Below are positions 43,906 to 55,765 of a stretch of DNA of 64,000 nucleotides, piece after piece. Within the stretch, counting starts at the first letter, position 1. Each line of letters begins with the position of its first letter. The translations under genes and the position numbers were made by a program. Origin of the DNA: Ashinkailepas kermadecensis (lineage: Eukaryota; Arthropoda; Thecostraca; Neolepadidae). The notes under the pieces were generated by a model, which saw only the letters and a list, made by a program, of their open reading frames with translations, did no database searches and was not told where the DNA came from. The stretch is taken from assembly GCA_034440615.1 (NCBI GenBank), contig JAOTOM010005104.1, positions 744,001-808,000 on the forward strand. The letters are read 5' to 3'.

Positions 43906-46680
43906 CCGTGCGCGCCGCCAGGCTTCTTCAAGTGTTTTGCTGAATAATCTGCCCCCGCTGCGCTTCGCAGATGTGTTACGCTGTGGATGACAGACCAACT
44001 GCTGTCCACATGAGTAATATGCGGTGCGCAGACCCACTACTGCTTCCCTAGAGAGGCATGCATTCATTTATCCTGCCTCGCCCCAAGTCCTGTCGTAATA
44101 TATCTATCTGCACTATCTTCTCCGTCTCCTTTGTCACATTTGCTCGATATTGCCAGAGCTTGCCGAAAAGATTTCAACACAAAATCAAAATCAACTTCTC
44201 GAGAGAGGTGTTCACGGGCCGCCCGAGCAGAAGTAATTAGGAGTACGTTGTCGCCGACTTACGTGTAATTGAACAGTTCTCTAGAAATATGCCCAGAAAC
44301 ATTTAGTTACCGTATACCGTAAGATCTGTCGATCGATAGCTGCAAAATGGGAGGCGATATGACTGGCCCCAGAGTCAATCGGAAGGGGGGATGGTGATAG
44401 TCAAGAGACCGGAGATGGTGGAAGAATGAGAACGGGATGTGGGCGATGTTAAGCTGTTCCGGTGATGGATCGCATGCTCGGAGGCGGACAGAAAGGACCC
44501 ATCGTTATGATCGCTCTGGTGCATCGCATCGCTTCGGACCAATGTTGTCATCCGAGAACGTTTCCTTAAATCTTGAAATCGTCTACGGTTCATTTATACT
44601 GAGGTGAATGATTGCAAATTCTGAGGGCCTTTCAAAGCGTATTTTTCTTTATTGAGTCAGTAGTTGTTTTAGCAGTAGGTACCATTGCTACTTCAATATG
44701 TGAAGTACAGATATGTAATGCTTGGTCAACATGTTACTTCTGCAACGAGGGATGTCGAGTTCTTGTGGCGCCTTTCATTACATGTGTACAATGTATTCTC
44801 AAACTCATTTTGGGATTATGTGGATAGTTTGGAAAAAGTGTCAGCACGAGGAAAAGCATTATCAGATAGTGTTTTGAATTACATTTTTCCATCTGTAAAT
44901 GTGCGCAGTATCTCGCATTTTGGGCTTTGCTGGTGGTTTTGTTCAAGTTGGACGATGCCCCGAGGAGTAGAAAACCTGTTCACTCTATAATTCTAGTACC
45001 ATGGTCTGTGGTCGGATGTTGGCACCTGGTAATTTGGCATAAGCTAGACATCAATTGTCAGCTCCTGGTCATGGCCCAGCCAGGCAATGCTTGGCTCGGT
45101 TTCATGCCTGCACCAACCACCTCCCACACAATAACTAGCGTAACTGCCGAAAGTTCTTAGGGATGCAGAATGTCACGGGATGCAAGAAGATTGAGCCTAC
45201 AATGCTTACTGGTATCAAACAGCTTGACGGCCTGCAGTTTTAAAAACTTTGGAAAAATGCAATTTACTTCAAGGTTATTTTGGCAATGGGTATTTTAGAC
45301 ACACCAGGATCGAGTCTTCAACGTGGTTTGCACCAGAACAGCCAATGCAGGTACTTTGCATTGATCCGCCATGTTGAACAACTCTGGGTGCTGTGTTGAT
45401 GCTGCCCGCCACTAACGAGACTGTAATCTCCGCCCACTGACGTTCGGACGGCCGGCCTTGGGCACCCTAGCTCTGCTGATCCGGCTTGGGTCACTGACAT
45501 GGACGGCAGGCATCCGGCTGTCCGAGAAGCGTTGGCGGGGCTTCGCTTTGACAACAGCTAGCCTCCGCCATATAAATAATCCGGTCCCGTTTCTTTAACT
45601 CTTGGTGTGAGGGGTAATTTTATGCCACCCTAATGTTCTTTCCGTGATATAAAAAAACGGCGGTGCGTAGCGATGGAAAGTTGTCTGCACCTTTTCCTTG
45701 ATCTTTCTTGCATCTCACATGATGCTTGCACATAATTCTTGCACCTCATGTCATGTAAGGTTATTGACCTAGTTCAGGTCAAAGAGAGTCAACCTTTAAA
45801 AAAATGTTTCAGGATCGATCACTCATATAAATAGAATAAAAAGCATTGAATGAACTTGTTACATGAGTACCATTGGGGAGTGCCTGCAACACGTATATCT
45901 TGGATTTTGCTTGAGGTCAGGTCAGTGGCCTGAGATCACGACGAATCCCCATTTTTGACTACTTTTCCTTTTGGTGTAATATGAATGATTTTCTGACCCC
46001 ATTTCTTTTCTTTGGAATGCATGCTGAAATATGAGAATGTGTTGTCTAATTTGTTTGACCTCCGTCAAGTGACCTGAGGCCAGGTCAAGATAAAGTGCGA
46101 CAAGTGGGCTAGACCTATTCAGACACTCCTGCCTTTCTGTTTTTTTTTTCAAGTTGGCATGGCCTAAATAATATCAAAATTGCAATGTGCAACCTAGATT
46201 TCCCAATGGAACCAACACTATGAATCCTAGTGAAGGTAAATTTCATTATGAGCTTATTGTCCAATAACAACTGTTATATCTTTTTAGGATCGGCTGATCG
46301 TGTAGGTGAAAATATATTGAAATCAAACTTACCACATGACTACAATTGGCAATGCACACAGTACTTATCTCTTGGATTAGTCTTTAAGATCAGGACACCA
46401 GAGGTCGAGAAAAAGTACGCACTTTCTCCAACTAACACGATGGGTTCCTAAACTGTCTCCCAGAGTCAAAGACCCCAATTATAAGAGACCTTTCTGGAGC
46501 TAGATCTGACTCATGTGGAAGCGGATGATGAAGAAAATCCCCACATAATTTCCATGTTATTATTTCCAAGAAATAATACTGTTTCTTTGATATGCTGACA
46601 ATTTTATACTTTCATTAAATTTGTCATCATTTATTCAATCATTTCATTCAAAATTTATCTCAACACCTTTTCAAAGTCCG
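43906..46680. other. No recognisable gene
   Basis: Several frames of 60-100 codons without known domains. AGGTCA/TGACCT half-sites are unusually dense at 45764-45800, 45912-45940 and 46058-46092. Confidence 0.5.
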
Positions 46681-46708
46681 TTCTGAAGAGAAGACATCAA
46701 GTTGCGTT

Positions 46709-46776
46709 AGGTTTTGTTCGGTTACATTGGGATAGGCTAGGTTACATTAGGTTAGGTTAGGTTAGGCTTGGTTAGG
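46709..46776. repeat. Interstitial TTAGG repeats
   Basis: GTTACATTAGGTTAGGTTAGG and flanking TTAGG/TAGGC variants; arthropod-type telomere unit within the chromosome arm. Confidence 0.75.
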
Positions 46777-46932
46777 ATATGTACGATTCAATAGGTCGCC
46801 ACCACCTGAAAAGTACCTATTTGCAGTGGGAATGAATGGTCCCATCATTTTAAACCTCCCCGTTTTTCCGGTCATATCCTCACACCCCATCTCGGGGGAG
46901 GGGGGTTGATACGACCCCCCCCCCTGTAATCT

Positions 46933-46957
46933 CCAAACTAAGCGTCGCTTAGTTTGG
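46933..46957. repeat. Perfect 12-bp-arm palindrome
   Basis: CCAAACTAAGCG, one base, then the exact inverse complement CGCTTAGTTTGG. A second small hairpin (GCACG-AAAA-CGTGC) follows directly. Confidence 0.9.
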
Positions 46958-49900
46958 CACGAAAACGTGCCTAGGCTCGCACGAAACCGAAAGAGGTATC
47001 ATCGGAAAGCGCTCGACGTGTAGGGCCAGACACTACCTCAAAAATTGTATCCCCCAAAAGTGACGTCACTAGGGAGCCTAGGTTTTCAAGACTTACATCA
47101 TGTTTTTGGCTGTGGGGAGTTCATTTTGGGGGAGATTTGAGAAAGAGAAATGTTTGGAATCAGAAAAGGAAGGCGACATCGATCATGGCCATAAAATGTT
47201 TGCCCACACAAAAATCACAATTTTATTTTCTTGAAATTTTAAACTTTTGAGTTTTCAATTTTCTTTAATTTTTATTTGTCTAATGACAAATGACGGACCG
47301 AAAAACGTTGTTCGAAGTCAACTTGGTCCCATAAACAAATGCTTACTTTAGCCAGAATCTTCGATTTTAGCTCTAATGGGCAAATATGCAAAACTAATAA
47401 GTAATCAAAAACGGAGAAAAATATAAAATTCCTCTGGTGCATTTTGTTTCGTCCCTAAAGATAAGCAAACGTTGAAAGTTTCATTAAAATATCTTTATCC
47501 GTTAAGGCATGACGACTGGTTGAACTTTTCTGGAGGTGACCTGACTTGACCTTGACTAACTCGTTCACCCTAGTTGACCTGACCTTAAAATTTTGACACA
47601 CATGCCAAGTTGATGTGGGAAAAGGTATGCCAAATTTCGGCCCGCTGCCCCGCGCCGTTCTTTCACTATCCGCGTAGCTTTCGTAAACGTGCTTCAACAA
47701 TGTATTTTAGCGTATTTTTCATTTTCACATTCCATCCAGTAATTGTATCTCACGGATGCAACAATCTAACGAAAAATTATCAATTAATTATAAGATGTTT
47801 GGGAAACAAGTTGTTCAAAGCAGTAGTTGATCGATGGGTTATTAGCTAAGACATGTTCATAATATGCAGTGTTAAAGAGCATGACTTGCATCTGCAATAA
47901 GTGCCAGGAAATATTTAATTCGTTCCATTAGGTGTCAAGCAATATAATATGGTTTGAGTGAAGCTAAAATGAAAAATACATGGCAAAAGCTATCATGGTA
48001 ACACGTGGCAAGGTGCACCAGCAAAATTGTTATTTGTGGCTGTATAAGCAATCTCTATCAGCTTCTTCAAATTTGTTCACGAACAATGCAAGCACAAAAG
48101 CAAGTATTATCTCAGTAGGTAATTATTTCTACATTGGTATGCTCCATAATTAACAACATATAAAACAAAGCATATCATAATCGGAATGGCTTAATACCTA
48201 ATACCTCATCCTAAGAAAGTTGTGACCACAACGAAGGTTTCGTTCTTCATCTTTTAATAATCTGTGGCTGTGCCACATTACACAACACATCCAATAATCT
48301 TGCATTCTGCTAGTACTTTCACAATTCAAAACTGAATATTCTTTAACCTTCAAACTTCATTTTTGGTACGGTACAGTGCGCAAACCATAGGTATCCCATG
48401 TTCAAATTGTCTTTCATTCAATTGTTGGTTTTGTCGTTTTAGTCTTCGTGCTACTCTCCTTGATATTAATGCTATTTGGTGTTAGCTGTCAACTACATAC
48501 TTAGCATGAAAACGAAAATACTGAATAAATAATTCCTGAATTCACAGCAAAAACCACCTGGGTACAGCACCACGCATTGCAGAAATGGATGGCAATCCAG
48601 CCACCAGCTTGTTCCCTTAATTAGGGTGTCATCAATCAAGGTTAGCTTATATATTTAGGTGCATGAATATACGTTGTAGTTTGTCTGGTACTAAGTGCAC
48701 TAGATGTGTAATATTTTGCTGTTTCTGTGCTATTTTACATGTCCCTATAGCTATTTTAAGAATTATCCGTTTCAGATGTCTCTCCATCCTATATATTCTA
48801 TATGTCGTGCATGGTAAAATAATATAGATACGTGGTCATTCACTGAATAGGTGCGTGTCCGCAAAATATTCAAACTAGGCATTATAGCACAAGCCACAGA
48901 TAGTATTAAAAAAAGGCATTTCGCCACACATGTGGGAAAAAAATTGCTGGGACTTAATTATTCCCCCGGAAAATTGGCAGGAATCCTTGATCGTTTTATG
49001 TTTTCTTCTTTCTTTCATTTCAGCAACTTCAATTGCACAGATACAGGGAAAAAACGTACCAATCAATGTTTTGCCTGACATTTTGCCTATAAGCAAAAAA
49101 ATAGACATGACTTGCAACAATGAACCAAAGGTAGTGTGATGTCATTATATGAAGATGCACGGAAATAATTATACAACGTTGAGCATAGCTTGCAAGAATT
49201 ATGCTGATTAAAAATTCAATTATAGGTAAATAATTGCAAATCATACACAAACAACCATATTAAATAGCAAAACAGTGCACCACACACTCACAGCATTCAC
49301 TATGTATTACTTTATTTCTTCACCAGCTAATTGTCGTATTCTTGTAGCTGTTGACATGCTGCCTTCTCTTCAGCCACCCTTGTGTAATACTGTTTTGTAG
49401 TGCTTTGTCAGATGACATTCACTTCAATATCTGGTGCTTTTCGAGTTATTCGATGTGCATTGCAATCATCAAGGGTTGCTTGATGCCTTAGCTATGCCAG
49501 GCACATCATAGTCATCACGAAATAAGTTAAGCAGTGCCAGCTGAAGACAAAAGCGGCTCAGCCACGATTACAGGGGAGGTCATTTATATCGGTTTCATAT
49601 AAGATTACGATGAGGTTGAAAACTGAATAATATTACAAGTTGGATTTCTGAATCTGTTGGTGGTATGGTATGATTATTTGATACATGGTGCCACCTTTAC
49701 AGATTATTGAGCACAGAGTGATTCAAATTTTAGTGGTTTTACTCTTAATTTTGTTATCTTAGATTGAGGATGGTAATGTGTATTTGCTGGTGTTTTGAAG
49801 TATTGTGTTGTATTTACCATGTCGTTATCCATACCTTCCAATTCAAAAAGTGACTCTATAATATAATTATTTCAATTCATCTTCTGGGAATGATTGATAC

Positions 49901-51093
49901 CTTCGAAGATGATGTGAATTACCTATATCACCTGAAGTGAGCAGAAAAAATAATGTTGCAATTTAATGTAGAAGAAGCATGTATTATAAGACCGGTCTTC
50001 TGACCGGGCTTCAGTACATTTTGACCGGTCCATAATCGGGCTTGGTCACATCGCACCGGCCGGTCTCGCGCTTCGGTCCCAACATTTTTGGTATTTGCCA
50101 CCTCTAGCTCTTACCTGCAATCCAAGAGTGTTATCTTCCTCCAGAACCAAATGCCATGTTCTTCTGTCGTGGATGAAACCTCTTGGTATTCTTACAAAGG
50201 CTTACTGGAACTTACTGGAATGTACAGCCTTCGTACCCATATCTGAGCTTGGCACTGGACGGATACCGAGGGAACATCCTGGTGTCGCAACACGACTATC
50301 AAACTACTTGTCGCAATATAAAACGGCCATAGAAGTGTGTTAATTCATTCATAATTAAGCACACAATACCGACTTAGGACTGGAACTGGTAGGTAATTAC
50401 CCACTCAGCTTGCACATTCTTTGCAATCTGTGAAAATGACGTCATCATTTCGAAATTAATGGTATCTTTCCTGTTAACATGCTCACGTTATTTTGCAAAA
50501 ATGATTGCTGTCTTAGATTATGCAACTTAAATATGTGCGGAAACAAAAACACTACTTACTTCGCTCATTTGGGAAATATATCGTTATACCAATGACTTTA
50601 CCAGATGACATTTGTATCATCAAACGGTGCCACGTAATGGACAAGGAAATTGATGGTGTTTCGCTCTGCGGCATTTGTAAGCCCGGGTACGGCGAGTAGT
50701 AACGCGCTCGACAATTTCAACTTACGGAGAAAATCGCTAAGGCTCTGCTCCGCATCATGAATGCGTTAAAATCATCCCTCAGCCATCACTGGAAGGAAGA
50801 AGTTTTGACAACTGACTCCAGCCGCTATAACCAACCATTGGGCAGGCAATGCTGATGATCATTTTATGTTGAGTGCATGGCTGTTTAACTTCACACAGCT
50901 TAAACTACATTTAAGAAGACTAGTACTAAAGTTCAGGCGGCGGGACCGGGGGTATCGAATCGGTTAGTTCCAACACAAAATCTAGGTGCGATCCATGGTG
51001 GCGATGCAGAACTGTCACACAGCAGCTGGGACAAGACGTTGGGGGGGGGGGTCTCGTGCGGCACCGAGACCAACGTGGTGAAGTGTGTGTGTC

Positions 51094-51111
51094 GGGGGAG
51101 GGGAGGGGGGG
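51094..51111 (+). other. G-quadruplex-forming tract
   Basis: GGGGGAGGGGAGGGGGGG contains four or more runs of at least three G with single-A loops. A G10 run lies about 50 bp to the left and a C12-type run about 50 bp to the right. Confidence 0.75.
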
Positions 51112-53339
51112 TGCCCCGATTCGTGATCGGCCCTTGTACTGCAAGATCAGATGAAGTTCACCCCCCCCCCCCTCCTCTCCTCACACCACCACTCACCCGT
51201 GCCGTAAACCGCTCAAGCTTAACCGTAAACCACACGGTACCTCGAGAAGTAGCTCTTTGCTTGGGTGGCCAAAGGCAGCTTCTTTCTCCAATCCCGGCTA
51301 AAGAGTTGGAGGATTTCTCGACCTGTGTAGGACAGTGAACCATGGTCACTGCCAAATTTGTCCTATTTTGGACAAATGTGACTATTTTATAACATGCACT
51401 GTATATTTATGCAATTATCTATCAATTGGCGTGCGTTTTAACACTGTGCTTTTATCAGAAATTGAGATATATAGAATCGCAAAATGTCAAGTTTTAGCTG
51501 TCAAAAGCTGTCCTTTTGATTAAAAAATTTATTTTTAAGTAAAAAGTAACGTCATTTTCTGGCACTAGACGTCCAGGACTTTCATGAAATCATGAGATGA
51601 AATCCGGTTCGCATTCGTACACCGCTTTCTAGACGTTGGAGGGGATGGGTCTTCCACAATCCTTCCCCCCGAGAAGGAGTATGAGGTGTGAGACAAAAGT
51701 GGCAAGTACCTTAAATATTCGTACAACATGAATAAACCCGAATCATAAACGTTCCAGCTGGATGTGAAATTATCATTGTCACAACATACTTCATGTGAGT
51801 TGTTTGTGTTGGAAGCCCCCCCCCCCAGGAGGATGTCAAAAGACTTAAAATGCATAGTAGTTGGAAATGTAACACTGGAATTATACCAATTAGATATAAC
51901 TTATGAAAACAGCCTGAATAAGCTGAATGAAGGTAACTTGAATGCATCACCCGCACTTCAAAGTAAATAACATTGAGCAACAGTATTCCACTGGACATGG
52001 TGTCTCTGGATATGATGTCTGACACCCTATGCGACTAATGCTTGACGTTGTCTACGCAAAGCCGATTATATTGACTTTCCCTTACACAGAACGAGTGGGC
52101 GAAAGCCGGCTACCTCTCATGTTTTCCAATGTCATCTCGTGCACGAATTGGATCCAAACCGATGAACCCTAGTGAATCCTCCTAAAATGTAATAGCTGAT
52201 CGTGTATTAAACTGAAAATCAGTCGACATGTTTGATATTTCCCATTCGTCATCCCATTCAAGTCAAGGCAAGTTCAAGTCGTCCGCGCCGGCTGGGCGAC
52301 CAGCCTCCACCGATGAACGGCGGACGGAATCTGTGTTTTGTGTCTTGCTCTCGTTTGCGTTCGCTTTTCTTCGGGACGGTCGTAGCGTAGTCACTAGTCA
52401 GCTATGTGCGTTGCGGTTGGATGGCACTATCTAATCTGCGGTTTTGTAATGTTCGTTGCGAACAAGGAAAATCAAGCAAATTAGGACAAGTAGAATGGGT
52501 GAAGATTTAAAATTTGACGATGCAAATAATCGAATGAATAAATTACCGATCAATAGCTGCGATGTGTACTTTACTCAACGGTGCAGTGGTGTTTGCTTCG
52601 GCCCAGGCCCGGGGTATATACCGCCTTCCCAGCGCAACGACTCAGCGCTGTCACCGGGTCCGTCGTGAGCATTGTATTCTTGTTTGCGACCTATCGGATA
52701 GCCAACAAGAAGCTCAACTGGCTGCGAGTAATATTCAGGTGGAGCGGCGATACAGGCACGGCCGCTTTTCGGCATATCTGACGGTCCTTGAAGCGGTTAA
52801 TCCGGTGCTATTAGAATTGCATGCCAGTTTCTCGAACGTCCAGTTACTCATACAATTCCTCATCTGGCTTCAGCGGAGTACCAAATTGTGGTGGTTCGTC
52901 GAATCGCCGCGCCCCACATGCTAGAGTAGAGTGAGTAGGATTGACGTGATTCTCAAATGACCTCCAGCGTACGTGAAGGCTGACAGGCTGTACTATAAAC
53001 TACTGCAAAATAAAGTTGGCGTTGTGTGGTCGGCAGCCCCAGCAGACTGTGTCGTGCTGGTTAGTTTGTCCTGCCAGTTTTGAGCGAGATCCCGGCGATA
53101 AGGCTCTCGGTTCGCCGAACTAATTTGAACCTTACGGGACGACTGGTCACCCTGAGAGTGCCAACGGTGTCCGCTCGGGATGTGCACGTTTGTAGCACAT
53201 CGCACCAAGTAACACCCGTTTCAGCCCCAGGCCACACATAGCCATACAGCAGCACTAAGCCGAACACAAGCTATGGTAGGTCAGGGCGCATAAGCTGCTA
53301 TATACCCGATACAAATTCAAATGTATCTAATAGATTGTG

Positions 53340-54220
53340 TGGAACGGGTCCGTGAGACTGACGGCAGCCATCATGAGGACTGGCAACGACCGTGGAGACA
53401 AGAGAGCTGGAATGCCAATGCCAGCTGGAAAAAGCGGTCTTGGCTGGAAAGGACTCCTAGTAGCTGAGGAATATGGAGATATCTGAGAGCTCCTGATAAA
53501 AAAATCAGGGAGCCTGGGAGTCAGAGGGCTATCATTCTCTTGGGGCTTGATAGGACCCCTCAGTGATGAACGGAATAGTGAGGGACCATCTCAGAGCTTG
53601 AAAGCCTTTGAGATGAGATCTCGACAGGGTTGTTGAAGACTGGCGAGCCCCTAAAAGCAGGAGAGGGGCTTGGGATGAACAGGACCCCCTGAGAGCCAAA
53701 AGAGCCAAAGAGGGTCCCTGTGGGCTGGAGATTGTTGTGAGCAGTACTGAGAGTCCGTCTCATAGCTAGATTGTCCCTGAAATGAAGAAAAACTGTTGGT
53801 AACTGGGAACAGCCCTCAGCAGCTTCAGAGAACCCATGAGGGCTGATAGAACCCTCTGAGTACTAAGGAGAGTCCCTAAGGCTAGCAATGGTTGTGAGGA
53901 ATACTGTCGGCCCGCCTCAGAGCTAAAACGCCCATGAAGCTAGAAAGGCTGTCGACGAATCAGAAGGACCTCTAGCAGCTGGAAAGACCCTAACAATTGA
54001 AAAGGGCTATTGAGTGCTATGAGGGACTGGACTGGGAAGCCTAACAGGCTTAGAAGGTGTCCCCATGAGAAGAACAGGACTGGACTCCACTGGGGCTGGT
54101 CAGTGCTTCCCATGGTCCAAAGAGACTTCAAAGTGCTGGTGAGGACGACTTGATGATCGAGAGGGCTTTGGAGTGCTCCTCTGTCTGATGGTGTATATGT
54201 CCCCTCTGAGGGCACCAGAT
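53340..54220. repeat. Highly degenerate CTGAGAGCTNGAAAGG-type array
   Basis: Phrases such as CTCAGAGCT, GCTGGAAAGGAC, GACCCCTCAG and CTGAGAG recur throughout at irregular spacing. One larger block (GGTTGTGAGGAATACTG / TTGTTGTGAGCAGTACTG) recurs about 157 bp apart (near 53732 and 53889). It appears to be an old tandem array; the basic period cannot be fixed by eye. Confidence 0.6.
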
Positions 54221-54441
54221 GGACCTTGGTTCATTGAGATGACCATCTGATATCCCTCTCCATCTTCCGTACTGGGACGGGTGACACCGGCCACGCAAAC
54301 ACAATGATCAATTTACAGCACCCTTTGTGTTGGGCATAGCTGGTTGGCTGGCCTGTTGTTAGACAGCCCCCCCCAGAAACACGATATTGGTATACAATGC
54401 ACATTTTCGTGGCCAATATAACAGGTAACGGTTTAAGATCG

Positions 54442-55765
54442 TCACCGGGTATCCGAATATGAATAATGCACCGACTTTTTGAACGAATAAGCACTAGCCG
54501 CCTCTCTCACATCAGGTGGCAGACTGCTCCACGCTCTTACCGCTCGGCACACGAATGATCGCCTCGCGAATTCAGTCCACACGCTTAGAATGGATGGATG
54601 GATGTGGAGCCATCCACCAGCCGTCGCCATTGCGCTGTGCTGGGAGACAGCGTGATGGGTGATACAATGCTGCCGAATGAGTTCAGGTGCGTTTGTGTCG
54701 TTAAAAATGTTGTGCATGAATTGTAGGTCTTTTTTCTTGTATCAAACGGGCCACACCCGGCCACCGTAGATCAGAGAGCGTTTCAGCCACTCCGTCACGT
54801 TACCTTGGTCTGGTGACGATGCGAGCACTAAAGTTGACACACTTATGCACTCTTTTTTGATGAGTCACGTTGATTCCAGCCTAAGTAGCCATCCAATGTC
54901 GTATGTCGGGGAACACGAGCGCGCTTCAACCCGTGGCCGCATAGTCTCGCGTGGCATGCGGATCCTCATCCCAGCCAGTGCGATAACAATAAATAGCAGC
55001 GGCGCATGATGGTCGCAACGTGCTGCCCCCAGGAGAGGCTGTCGTCCACACTGTCGTCCACAGTGACACCCATAATTTTAACGTATTGTGGCGGTTTTAT
55101 TTGTGAGTTTCCGAATTATACGGAGTAGTGTTCATCTATGTTTTGGCGCCATGATTTCAGAAAAATCAGTTTTGTCTGGATAATTTATTTTCATCCTATT
55201 GTTTACTTACCAATGTATTGCAGAGGTCGTGGTGGGGTCCATCCGTTGTTTCAGTACTGTGCGATTCTGTATTACATCTGCGTCTAAAAACTGAGTGTCA
55301 TCGGCGTACATGACAAGTGTGCCATGTGGTATACGTTGTGGCATGTTGGTGAATAGAAGGAGGGGCACAGGGCCTAATAGCCATGTACCACCTCATGCGT
55401 TACCAACAGGGCCTCAGAATGCTCTACATACTGTATGAGATTGCTAAGCCATGTGGAGAACCACTGGTTGTTGATGCCGTATCAATTCTCCAAGAGTAGG
55501 CAGTGTTCGACGCTGTGAAATGTTTTTTTAAGTTGTCGGCGGTAACTAGTGACGTCATCATTCCCTATCAACATTGCGAGTCGCATATATTACAGCATCA
55601 AGCACGGCCGCCTCCGATGATACGCCAGGATGGAAGCCGTATTGCTTCTGGCATACAATATGCTGCTTGTATGAATATTGCGTCAGTTGTGTGCACGCTA
55701 CACGCTCGCAAAGCCACAACAGGCAATATCGGTCTAGTTATTCCATGTCGTTCTAATGTTCCATG
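54442..55765 (-). pseudogene. Decayed LINE reverse transcriptase, C-terminal two thirds
   Basis: On the minus strand, pieces in several frames follow RT order: CQKQYGFHPGVSSEAAVLDAV (family QYGFRxG..T..A), WFSTWLSNLIQ, a degraded motif B, and TLVMYADDTQF with both catalytic Asp codons preserved. Next is the thumb-like IMGVTVDDSVDDSLSWG, in which a 12-bp GTGGACGACAGT is duplicated. The C-terminal tail reads IFNDTNAPELIRQHC and WTEFARRSFVCRAVRAWSSLPPD, ending at 54442. Stops and frameshifts are numerous. A plus-strand relative sits at 59.8 kb with the same NDTNAPELIR signature. LINE identity is secure; the clade is not. Confidence 0.78.

Larger units (their letters stand above)
46777..53335. 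other. Long stretch without a recognisable gene
   Basis: AT-rich, with frames under 121 codons and no known domain. Landmarks: poly-G/poly-C run at 46897-46926 followed by a perfect palindrome at 46933-46957; TGACCT/AGGTCA cluster at 47536-47592; ACCGGTC-rich patch at 49990-50065; G-rich tract at 51040-51111 and poly-C at 51162-51174; a C9-type run at 51817-51826. The frame at 52562-52924 (120 codons) is the longest but unrecognised. Confidence 0.5.

Noticed and set aside
43421..44067. GC-rich overlapping frames on both strands, up to 193 codons
   Set aside because: Explained by GC-rich composition and a GTCAGCGCCGGT repeat; no recognisable domain in any frame.
52562..52924. 120-codon plus-strand frame
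   Set aside because: Ordinary composition but no motif, no splice context and competing frames of similar length; not enough for a gene call.
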